Shown piece by piece: positions 43,599 to 51,461 of a stretch of 52,197 nucleotides of DNA. The position numbers and the translations under genes were made by a program. The stretch spans positions 1 to 52,197 of the forward strand of contig JANNPZ010000037.1 in NCBI GenBank assembly GCA_031400505.1. The letters run 5' to 3'. Below the pieces are notes generated by a model that worked only from the letters and a program-made list of their open reading frames with translations, made no database searches and was not told the DNA's origin. Numbering within the stretch: position 1 is the first letter of the stretch; each line of letters opens with the position of its first letter. Source of the DNA: JAIYDJ01 sp031400505 (GTDB taxonomy: Bacteria > Pseudomonadota > Alphaproteobacteria > Rhodobacterales > Rhodobacteraceae).

Positions 43599-45752
43599 TC
43601 AGCCGCCGCCTGTGTTGGCCCGCAAGGTCAGATCGCCGAGTTCGCCATCGAAGGTCTTCTTCTTGAACGGGTTGCCAAAGCTCAGCCCCCACCGTCCGGC
43701 GGGACGCAGGGGACCGCTGGCCTTGCCGCGCGCCTGCACGCCGCCATCCACCGCGATCTCGACCTGCCCGGTTCCTGCACTGTAGCGCAGGGCGATATCG
43801 TGCCACGTGCCATCATGCAGCCGCAACGGGCCGGTGCGCACCTTGACTTCCTTCTTGCTGCCCGCGGTGGTCAGCCGCAGTTGCAGATCGCCGATCGCCC
43901 CCACCGCGACGATCAGGGTTTCGTGGATGCGCAGCACCTCGCCTGCCGGATCGGCATCGGTGGCGCGCAGCCGCAACCGCAGATCGAAGTCTTGCGCCCC
44001 GAAAAACCCCGCCAGCGCACCGGGGGCAAGGCTCGGCACCTCGGCGCCCTGCCCTAGCACGATCACCGCGCTGCCATCCGCCAGACGGCGGGTCGGGATC
44101 CCCGGGCGCGGCGTCGCCTCGCCGAAGGACCAGCTGGACAGCACCCCGGTGGCACTGTCGAAACTGACCACATCCGCGCCCTGCACCGCCACCCGGGACG
44201 TGCTTTGCGCCGTGCGGCCATCGCCGCCGCGCAGGGTCAGCGTTACGGTATAGGTGCCGGGTCTGGCAAAGCGGTGCGTGACCTCGCGTCCGCCGGCTGT
44301 CGCCCCGTCCCCGAAATCCCAGTCATAGGCGGCCCCCGTCATCGCCTGCCGCGGCCCCTGCGAAAGCTCCGCATCAAAGCGGAAGGCCTGCGCGCCCGCT
44401 GGCGCGGCGCGGATCAGGGCCACCGGAGCATCCGGTTCGGCGTCAAGCCGCAGACCTGCCGCCCCGATCCCGGTGCCATCCGCAGGCCCCCCCGGCAGAT
44501 AGGCAAAGGAATTGAGCACGGTGCGGGCCCCGTTGCGCGCCGCCACGAAGACGGCATCGTAATATCCGGGCTTGGTCGGATAGCGGTCCTGGATCAGCAG
44601 GTTGCCCGCGACCTTCCAGTCGGGCCGCTTGTCGGGACCGACAATCTCGGCCACGATGTTCTTCGTGATGGTCACGTTGTCGGATTTCGGGGACACCCGG
44701 ATCATCGGCACCCAGAGCATGCCCTTGTCCGGCCCGCCCGCCGCCGCCCGCTGCCGGATCAGCGTGTTGTTGCGGATGGTGACCCCGTCCGCCTCGCCCA
44801 GCGTGATGCCGTGCAGATGCGCGTTGATGATCACGTTGTCCTCGATGGTGATACGGCGATACAGCATCTCGGGGCCTGCCCGCCCACGGTCGACCTCTTC
44901 GTTGCGCATGAAGATCGACTGCGTGTACCAGCCGTCGCCCACGTTCAGCACATTGCCGCGGATCACGACATCGGTGCTGGGCCGTTTGGTGCCGTTGGTC
45001 CAGAACTGGATCATGTCGGCGTGATCCTTGGCATCCAGCGCCCGGTTGAAATCATGGATATGATTGCCCTCGACGCGCAGCTTGCGCACGGCGGCAAAGT
45101 TCATCCCGTCTGACCGCAAGGAATGCAGATCGTTGCCCAGGATGCGCACATCCTCGCATTCGTAGACGACCAGTGCGCGCGCCCAGGTGGTAATCTCGTT
45201 GCGCGCGATCTCGATGTCGGATGACCCCTGCACCCAGAGGCCATAGCTGGTGCCAAAGCCGTCTTTCGCGGGGGACTGTCCAGTGGCGACATCCCCGGAA
45301 AACAGCGACCCGGTGATCCCGATGTCGCGGCTGCCCCGGATCTCGAAGGGTCGGATCTTTTCGTCATCCCCCGGTGTGAACGTATAGTCGAACACCACAT
45401 CTTCAAAGCGCAGATGGGCCACCTCGCGCAAGGTCAGTCCGGAAAACCGTGCCGGATCGGCCGGATCGGCCGAGCGCAGCGTGACGGGCTTGCCAGGCGT
45501 TGCCCTGGGCACATCCGAGGCGGTCAGCCGCAAGCCGCCATGATCCCCCGGTTCCAACAGCAGCACATCGCCACCCCTGGCGCTCTTCAGGGCTTGGCGC
45601 AGGTCGCCGGCCTTGACAGCCTGGGTTCCGGTGTTGGGGCATGCGACCCCTGCACAGGCCTGGACGGGACCGGTTTCGATGACGCCAAACCACAGGGCGA
45701 ACAGCGCGGCAGCTGTCAGGGCAAGGTATCTCACAAGCGGCCAGGGCAGCAT
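43599..45752 (-). CDS. Sec-exported beta-helix/PKD/LamG protein, paralogue of the type I cargo
   Basis: 717 residues from ATG 45752 (ribosome site AAGGGA); the open frame extends upstream into non-coding sequence. The signal peptide is a basic start, a hydrophobic core YLALTAAALFALWF and cleavage near 32 (VQA). About 50-420 form the right-handed beta-helix with HADMIQFWTNGTK; a PKD domain (WDFGDGAT) follows, then one LamG-like domain to the end. It is clearly homologous to the 945-residue protein across the circular junction (shared SDGMNF, YTQSIFMRNE and INAHLHGIT-like blocks), but it has a signal peptide and lacks the second LamG domain. A polysaccharide lyase or epimerase acting on the plasmid's own polymer is plausible. 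Confidence 0.9.
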   Translation of the reverse strand: MLPWPLVRYLALTAAALFALWFGVIETGPVQACAGVACPNTGTQAVKAGDLRQALKSARGGDVLLLEPGDHGGLRLTASDVPRATPGKPVTLRSADPADPARFSGLTLREVAHLRFEDVVFDYTFTPGDDEKIRPFEIRGSRDIGITGSLFSGDVATGQSPAKDGFGTSYGLWVQGSSDIEIARNEITTWARALVVYECEDVRILGNDLHSLRSDGMNFAAVRKLRVEGNHIHDFNRALDAKDHADMIQFWTNGTKRPSTDVVIRGNVLNVGDGWYTQSIFMRNEEVDRGRAGPEMLYRRITIEDNVIINAHLHGITLGEADGVTIRNNTLIRQRAAAGGPDKGMLWVPMIRVSPKSDNVTITKNIVAEIVGPDKRPDWKVAGNLLIQDRYPTKPGYYDAVFVAARNGARTVLNSFAYLPGGPADGTGIGAAGLRLDAEPDAPVALIRAAPAGAQAFRFDAELSQGPRQAMTGAAYDWDFGDGATAGGREVTHRFARPGTYTVTLTLRGGDGRTAQSTSRVAVQGADVVSFDSATGVLSSWSFGEATPRPGIPTRRLADGSAVIVLGQGAEVPSLAPGALAGFFGAQDFDLRLRLRATDADPAGEVLRIHETLIVAVGAIGDLQLRLTTAGSKKEVKVRTGPLRLHDGTWHDIALRYSAGTGQVEIAVDGGVQARGKASGPLRPAGRWGLSFGNPFKKKTFDGELGDLTLRANTGGG

Positions 45753-46132
45753 GGGTCGTTCCCTTTTCGTCTTTTCCCTGCCCCGGACCCTTGGCCACAT
45801 GACCCGATCAGGTGCCGTGCACCAAGGAGCGGAGCGAAAAGCACAGTACTTTTTCATCATAACGCAATTTCCCCGGGGTCGACACCCGGCTTGCGATCCC
45901 TTTTTCCGGCCCTCTTTTCCCGGGCACGCGACATCCCCGCAGTGTTTAACAGACGCTTTGTGCGGCGCGCGCAGCAAGGGGCGCGGGCCGCAACGGCCGT
46001 GGGGCCTGTGGTATACACCCGATGGCGCCTGCAGCCCCACCCGCATCGGCCCACCCACATCGGCCCCCCGAAGGAGATTGCGCCCATGCCTTGCCCGCCC
46101 AGAACCCTGCCCGCCGCGAGCCACCCATGCTG
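45753..46132. other. Divergent promoter region with a possible leader peptide
   Basis: About 380 bases between two divergent beta-helix genes. At the right end a strong ribosome site (AAGGAGA, 46071-46077) precedes ATG 46086, which opens a 15-codon frame ending TGA at 46131-46133. That TGA overlaps ATG 46133 of the next gene (TGATG). The main gene itself has no good ribosome site, so coupling through this leader is possible. Confidence 0.5.
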
Positions 46133-48199
46133 ATGTTTGGTCTGAGCATAGGGCCGGTGGCCATAGACACGGTTCCGGCAGGTGGTGGCGTGGTAGCCCC
46201 GGTTTCAGTGCTGGCGGCCGTCAATGCCAACGGCTGGTCGGCGCGCCATGCCGACCCGGTAGCCCTGGCGGCGGCCACCGATCTGGGGCAGGTCACGGTG
46301 TTGCGGGCGGGCTTTGACGCCAGTGGCACGGCGCGCCAGTTCGAAGAGTCTTTGCAACTGACCAAACGGCTGCGCCAGCCCTTTCCCACACAGGCGACCC
46401 TGACGCCCGATCAAGTGGTGCTGTCAGACTTCATCTATGCCGGCGAGACGGTCACCGGGGCCACCAATGGCTCGACCCTGGCCGCGCCCGTGCCGGTCTG
46501 TCTGTGGATGACGCCGGATCTTGGCTGGACCACCGACGCCGGGGCAGTGACCCTGCGGCTGGCGGTGGCCCATGCCCATGCCCGCAACGGCCGCCCGGTG
46601 GCGGCGGTGCGGTTCATCGTCAGCGACGGGGTGAATACCCCTGTCGAACAGACGGTTTCGGCCATGTCGACCACGACCTATGCAAAGACCGGCCTGTCCG
46701 CGCCACATTTTGCCGCCAGCCTGAACCTGGCGGGCCTGAATGCGGGCCCGGTCACGGTGGATGCGATCATCTACCCCTGGGTGGGACAGGCATACCGGCT
46801 GTCGCTTGACGCCCCGGCCTACCCGAGTTTCACCACCACGACGATCAGGCTTCTGAACAAACCCGCAGCCTATGGGGTGGCCTATGCCTATGTGAACGCG
46901 GTCGGCGGCGGGACGCCGACCATATCCACCAACCCGACCACTGCCGCCGCCAACCCCTATAGCACGGTGGCCGCGGCCTCGACGGCCCTTGTCGCGTTCA
47001 ACACCGCCACCTTCGGGCGGGCCAACATGTCGGGCGGCGTCATCCGGCTGACCCCGGCGGTACATGTGCTGACCAACTGGTCATCCCGGTCATCCGGCGA
47101 TTTCGGGGTTGTCATCGAGGCGGCGGACCCGGCCGCCAAGGCCAGCACCATCCTGACGGATGCCGGTGTTGCAACCAACAACGTCACACCTTCCAGAACA
47201 TGGTTCCGCAATCTGGTCATGCGACGCAGCGCCAACGGCAGCTTCATCTTTCTGGACAACAATGGTGGCACCGCCCAACAATGCGTCCTGGAGAACATCA
47301 CCTTCGACGCCAACGGGACATCGGTTTACAACGCCTGGATTTATCGTCTGGGCCGGCTGATCCTGATCGAGTGCGATGGAGGCAACGTCGGCCAGACATC
47401 GTCGCAGGGTGTGGTGACGCATGGCGTGACGCTGCTGGGCACCAACGCAGCGCCGGGGTCGCAATGGGTCAACCATACGCTGTGCTGCCGGATGGCCGGG
47501 GCTTCGCCGCAACCCACGGCGGCCTGTTTCATCGGCTGGAATTTCCTGAGCAACAACAGCACCGCCAGCCCGGCGGTCAGCGGAGGCGGAGCGCTGGATT
47601 TCCGGGGCTTTGCCTTTGTCGGCAATGTTGTCGAAGGTCGGGCGGGCGGTCCGACGGCACTTGTCACATTGTTTGCCGACGGGGTGACGGGAAGCGCGCT
47701 CAATGCCGTGATGATGGACAACACGGTTCTCGGCGAGCGGTTGAACTTCCTCTACTCGGATGTCTCCGGGGCAACGGCCCTGAAACAGGGGGTGTTTCGC
47801 AACAACGTGGTGCAGCAGTACAATTGCAAGACGGATGTTTTTGCGGGGAACGGGGCAACCGGCAACTGGCCTGTGGCTTTTCAGGTCGGCTTTGCCAACA
47901 ACGCCATGCTGCGCGGGGCAAATGACAGCAGCCAGACCCCCGGCACCGGGCAGTGGATCGGCGAGGTCCGCGCGCGGGGCACCGTGGTGGGCAGCAATGC
48001 CAGCCCGATCAACGCAGCCTTCGTCAACCCGCAATACTTTCAGGGAACCGCCACCCCCGGCGAGGGCGATTATACCCCGGGCCCTGCCACCGCCCTGCCC
48101 TTCCTGACCGCAAGTGACACAACGCAGCCTTTCGACCTGCTGGGCCGGGCGGTTCCCGCCAACGGCAGCGCCGTGGCAGGCGCCGTGCAGATGGTCTGA
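46133..48199 (+). CDS. Beta-helix surface or fibre-like protein, function unknown
   Basis: 688 residues from ATG 46133; ATG 46127 is an alternative. There is no classical signal peptide. About 1-240 is a beta-rich N-terminal region (FGLSIGPVAIDTVPAGGGVV, and a strand-rich part with FIVSDGVNTPVEQTV). From about 245 comes a start-of-beta-helix pattern (AYVNAVGGG then NPYSTVAAAS) and a long right-handed helix. I do not recognise a named family. The lack of signal peptide and the modular N-terminus recall phage or GTA fibres; a GTA-type spike base protein is encoded at 31092, but 15 kb away. Export could also use the type I system. Expression may depend on the upstream leader frame. Confidence 0.7.
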   Translation: MFGLSIGPVAIDTVPAGGGVVAPVSVLAAVNANGWSARHADPVALAAATDLGQVTVLRAGFDASGTARQFEESLQLTKRLRQPFPTQATLTPDQVVLSDFIYAGETVTGATNGSTLAAPVPVCLWMTPDLGWTTDAGAVTLRLAVAHAHARNGRPVAAVRFIVSDGVNTPVEQTVSAMSTTTYAKTGLSAPHFAASLNLAGLNAGPVTVDAIIYPWVGQAYRLSLDAPAYPSFTTTTIRLLNKPAAYGVAYAYVNAVGGGTPTISTNPTTAAANPYSTVAAASTALVAFNTATFGRANMSGGVIRLTPAVHVLTNWSSRSSGDFGVVIEAADPAAKASTILTDAGVATNNVTPSRTWFRNLVMRRSANGSFIFLDNNGGTAQQCVLENITFDANGTSVYNAWIYRLGRLILIECDGGNVGQTSSQGVVTHGVTLLGTNAAPGSQWVNHTLCCRMAGASPQPTAACFIGWNFLSNNSTASPAVSGGGALDFRGFAFVGNVVEGRAGGPTALVTLFADGVTGSALNAVMMDNTVLGERLNFLYSDVSGATALKQGVFRNNVVQQYNCKTDVFAGNGATGNWPVAFQVGFANNAMLRGANDSSQTPGTGQWIGEVRARGTVVGSNASPINAAFVNPQYFQGTATPGEGDYTPGPATALPFLTASDTTQPFDLLGRAVPANGSAVAGAVQMV

Positions 48200-48214
48200 C
48201 CGGGCATTGCGCGC

Positions 48215-48237
48215 TTGACACCCCGTTGGGGTGTCAA
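48215..48237. terminator. Hairpin between convergent genes, no T tract
   Basis: Perfect 10-bp stem TTGACACCCC / GGGGTGTCAA with a GTT loop between the beta-helix gene (ends 48199) and the convergent glycosyltransferase gene, whose stop codon it contains. Neither strand has a T run, so termination is possible but not assured. Confidence 0.5.
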
Positions 48238-49172
48238 AGGGCAGGCGTCTCGAAGATGTGGGCCTGAAAGATATGGCCCCGCCGCTCCAGCTGGCGCAAC
48301 TGGCGGGCATTCAGACCGTAGGACGCCCGGCACAGCCAGCGCGGCGCAGTCTTCCCCAGCCGCATCGCCCATTTGAACAGATGGATCTGCACCCGCCGTC
48401 GCCAGGACCGCTCACGCATCGCTGCGCGGTCATAGTTCAGCAACGGGCGGCGGAATTTCTCGTACCAGCGCGCATAGCTGATCGCATCGAAATGCGCGAG
48501 TTCCACGACCGCAAGATCGGGATGAATCTGGGCGGCCGGGACACTGATGCGCTTGCCGTCACGATAGGCGAAATGCTGGTGGATCAGATCGAACCGCGCG
48601 CCACGCCGGACGAACTGTTTGCCCAAGGCATGGCCCAGCAGACCACGCCGAAACAAGACACCCATCGGCCCGTAGACAATGTATTTGTCAAACCGGCCCT
48701 GCAATCCAGGCCGCCGGAACCAACTGGATCCAAAGGGGACATCGATGCTTTCGCCCGGACCCCAGACAGCCTCGGCGGGGGGGATTACCACAGAATCAAC
48801 CCCGATAGGGATCCGGTCCAGAAAGCCCGCCACCGGCATCCGGTCGATCACAAATTCATCGGCATCACAGACCAGCAACCAGTCGCTGGGATTGCGCGCA
48901 TGGCCGACGGCAAAGGCGGCGCGCTGGCGGTGCTCCAGATGCTCGGGGACCTTGCCGGCTTCGCGCAGCCAGAACGCGTCGTCACAAGACAGCAATTCGG
49001 CACCCTGTGCGGCAAGAACCGCAGGCGTGACCCCATCCGCCGCAAGGTCATCAAGGCCACCATCATAGAGAATGAAAATCCTTTCTGCGCCAAGCTTCTG
49101 ATAATAATCGACAAAGCGCCGGATGATGCTGGCCTCTTCCTTCATCAGGGATACAACCGAAAAACTTGCCAT
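48234..49172 (-). CDS. Glycosyltransferase of the GT2/GT92-like group
   Basis: 312 residues from ATG 49172, preceded by AGGAG. The start FSVVSLMKEEASIIRRFVDYY and FILYDGG are typical of proteins with a GT2_4/GT92-like domain, and the metal site is VCDADEFVI. Later HQHFAYRDGKRISV and ISYARWYEKFRRPLLNYDR fit the same Rhodobacteraceae family. Donor and acceptor are unknown. It is divergent from the GT2 gene at 49337 across 164 bases. Confidence 0.85.
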   Translation of the reverse strand: MASFSVVSLMKEEASIIRRFVDYYQKLGAERIFILYDGGLDDLAADGVTPAVLAAQGAELLSCDDAFWLREAGKVPEHLEHRQRAAFAVGHARNPSDWLLVCDADEFVIDRMPVAGFLDRIPIGVDSVVIPPAEAVWGPGESIDVPFGSSWFRRPGLQGRFDKYIVYGPMGVLFRRGLLGHALGKQFVRRGARFDLIHQHFAYRDGKRISVPAAQIHPDLAVVELAHFDAISYARWYEKFRRPLLNYDRAAMRERSWRRRVQIHLFKWAMRLGKTAPRWLCRASYGLNARQLRQLERRGHIFQAHIFETPAL

Positions 49173-49336
49173 TGTGCTGCTGCTCCTGTGCGTCTTGCTG
49201 CCGACCCGCATGAAACACCATTTTCCGCCCAAACGCACGGCTCCACGGCGCACCGGTGGCAACGATTGGCAAACCACCGGAGCCGTGCCTCGACAGCCCG
49301 GACCCGGACTGGTAAAGGAAGCGAAAATTCTGGTGC

Positions 49337-50416
49337 ATGAAAGCAGATCGCATGTCTTCTTCCAGCCCCACCGCCCACCATCCGGTCCCTGCAGTGTCGG
49401 TGGTGATCGCCGTGCACAACGGGATACCCTATGTCGAACAGGCGCTGCATTCGTTGATGCAGCAGACCTTGCGCGAGATCGAAATCATTGTCGTCGATGA
49501 TGCATCAACCGATGCCACTCCCCAAGTGCTGGCCCGTCTGGCCGCCGAGGATCCCAGACTGCGGATTGCGACCCTGGCGCAGAATGTCGGCCTGACGGGC
49601 GCCCTGAACCATGGGCTTGACCTGGCCCGGGCACCCTATGTCGCCCGCCTCGATGCGGATGACATCTCTGAACCGCCGCGGCTTGAAATCCAGAAGGCCT
49701 ATCTGGACCGGCACCCCGGTGTGGCGCTTTTGGGCACGAGTCTAAGCCGGATGGATGCGCAAGGCCGTTACTTTCTGGCCCGCAGCCGGCCGATGAACAG
49801 CTTCACCAGCCGTTGGGTGGCCCGGTTTCAATCACCGATCAAGCATCCGACCTTCATGTTCCGCAGGCTGGGCCCCGATGGGCAACCGTTTCTCTATGAC
49901 CCCGCCGTGCCCATCGGGCAGGATTACGAAATCGCCTCGCGCCTGCTCGATGCGGGGGATGTGGTCTGCCTGCCAGATGTCCTGGTGCGATACCGCGATC
50001 ATCAGGGCTCGATCAGCTCCACCCGCAATGCCGAGCAGCGCGCGCTTGGCCGGCGCATTGCCACGCTCGTGCAATCAAAGACCCTGCCCGCCGATCTGGC
50101 GCGCGCGATGCAGGTTTTTCAGGATCTCTACTACGGCCAGGACAAGGCCACGCCCGCCCGCGCCCGCGCACTTTGTTCGGCATTTCGGCACATGATCGCC
50201 CATGACATGACCACAGCCCCTCATATGCGCGCCTGGATGTACCGCCAGTCTGCGGCGCTGATCCATGTCGCCCTGCAGCGCGCCGGGATGTCGCAGGCGC
50301 AGATCCTGCGGGTCTTTCTGGGGCCGGGGCGCGCCTTTGCCGTGCCGCGCCTCATTCGCATGCTGGAAAACCGCGACCAGCTGCCCCGATGGCTGCAGGC
50401 CGGACTCGATCCTTGA
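49337..50416 (+). CDS. Family 2 glycosyltransferase
   Basis: 359 residues; Met6 is an alternative start, and neither has a strong ribosome site. The domain is clear: PAVSVVIAVHNGIPYVEQAL, IEIIVVDDASTDATPQVL, the metal site ARLDADDISEPPR, and later VPIGQDYEIASRLL for the acceptor side. The C-terminal ~90 residues are helical and basic. It probably adds a branch or main-chain sugar. Its end carries a 16-bp imperfect tandem duplication over the stop codon (50401-50432). The sulfotransferase gene is convergent, 22 bases away. Confidence 0.92.
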   Translation: MKADRMSSSSPTAHHPVPAVSVVIAVHNGIPYVEQALHSLMQQTLREIEIIVVDDASTDATPQVLARLAAEDPRLRIATLAQNVGLTGALNHGLDLARAPYVARLDADDISEPPRLEIQKAYLDRHPGVALLGTSLSRMDAQGRYFLARSRPMNSFTSRWVARFQSPIKHPTFMFRRLGPDGQPFLYDPAVPIGQDYEIASRLLDAGDVVCLPDVLVRYRDHQGSISSTRNAEQRALGRRIATLVQSKTLPADLARAMQVFQDLYYGQDKATPARARALCSAFRHMIAHDMTTAPHMRAWMYRQSAALIHVALQRAGMSQAQILRVFLGPGRAFAVPRLIRMLENRDQLPRWLQAGLDP

Positions 50417-50432
50417 CGGACTCGATCCCTGT
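50401..50432 (+). repeat. 16-bp imperfect tandem duplication over a stop codon
   Basis: CGGACTCGATCCTTGA at 50401 is followed directly by CGGACTCGATCCCTGT. The first copy encodes the last residues and stop of the GT2 protein. This is the second gene in the window with a duplicated 3' end. Confidence 0.85.
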
Positions 50433-50438
50433 GGGACT

Positions 50439-51260
50439 TTAGCGCGCCTGCAAGGCCATCCGGGGCAGAGCCGCATGCAGGGCGATGTCCTGGGCATAAA
50501 AGCGCGCGACAAAGGCAGCCACGCCGGCACGCTCGGCCTCGGTCAGATCAAAGCCCTGATCGCCGGTCTTCGGCCCGCCGGGGGAGGCAGCAAAGCGGCG
50601 GCGCAGCAGGGATTTCAGCGCCCCAGCCCCCGGCAGACGGCGCAGCACACGCGTGAGAAGCCGCTGCGAGGCGAGCCCCGCCAATGGCCCCGGCAGCGCC
50701 AGCGTCTCGCGCTGCTTGACCACACCGGTCTGCAGCGGCTCACCCACCCGCGCCTCGATCTGCGCGAAGAACCCCGCAATCGACGCCAGAGGCCAGACCT
50801 GCACCTGCAGCGGGTCTGGGGCCTGCCAGTAGATCGACTGCGGCCGGAAATGCGTCAGCTCGTAATCGGGCAGCACCGCCTCGGCCACCTCCAGCCGGTC
50901 AAGCCGCTCGATCATCCCGAACAGGGCGGCTTTGCGTTGCACGGGCGTGGCAAAGCGCGTGTCGATCCGGCCGTGATGCTTGGAATATTCCGCCATCGAG
51001 GAAAAGAACCGTGCCAGCGGGTCGCGGCTGAGGCTGAACAGCGCATAGCCCTGCACGTCGCGCCACAGGTCGGGATAGAAACCGGCAAACTCGGCAATCC
51101 CCAGATGCGCCCGATCGACGCGCACCCCTGTCTGTGCCGTGTCGATCCCCCAAAGCCCGAAGCCGATGTCGTTGAACCGTTCCAGCGATGTGCGCACCGA
51201 CGTGCCACCGACTTTCGGGTTGTGAAAGAACACGAAGCGGTGTCGATGCGAGATGATCAT
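50439..51260 (-). CDS. Sulfotransferase family protein
   Basis: 273 residues. The 5'-phosphosulfate-binding loop is FFHNPKVGGTSVR (11-23) and the 3'-phosphate site SRDPLARFFSS (78-88), as in the carbohydrate sulfotransferase family 2. It transfers sulfate from PAPS to a hydroxyl, most likely of the polysaccharide or its repeat unit. PAPS supply must come from the chromosome. The gene lies downstream of the T1SS cargo gene's terminator on the same strand. Confidence 0.92.
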   Translation of the reverse strand: MIISHRHRFVFFHNPKVGGTSVRTSLERFNDIGFGLWGIDTAQTGVRVDRAHLGIAEFAGFYPDLWRDVQGYALFSLSRDPLARFFSSMAEYSKHHGRIDTRFATPVQRKAALFGMIERLDRLEVAEAVLPDYELTHFRPQSIYWQAPDPLQVQVWPLASIAGFFAQIEARVGEPLQTGVVKQRETLALPGPLAGLASQRLLTRVLRRLPGAGALKSLLRRRFAASPGGPKTGDQGFDLTEAERAGVAAFVARFYAQDIALHAALPRMALQAR

Positions 51261-51360
51261 GCCGCTGTCGTCCTTGGCTGAGAGGCGCTTGGCCCCTGCT
51301 CTTTTGGCATGAACCCTGTCCCGGGTGCCACCCCGTTCAGCCTCGTGTCCCGATCTGAGC

Positions 51361-51400
51361 CCAAAGAAAACACCAGACGGGGAATTTCCGCGTCTGGTGT
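51361..51400 (-). terminator. Rho-independent terminator of the type I cargo gene
   Basis: On the minus strand a 10-bp stem ACACCAGACG / CGTCTGGTGT encloses an 11-base loop that can itself pair (GGAA/TTCC) and is followed by TTTCTTT. It lies about 60 bases after the stop codon at 51462. Confidence 0.9.
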
Positions 51401-51461
51401 CTGTATCTTCTGCGATAGCCCTGTGGTGGCCCCCCTGAACCCCCTGCCCCGGGCCGAAGCG

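Noticed and set aside
45753..46124. Upstream extension of the Sec-type beta-helix frame
   Set aside because: Low-complexity, basic sequence with no ribosome site; the ATG at 45752 has both a ribosome site and a clear signal peptide.
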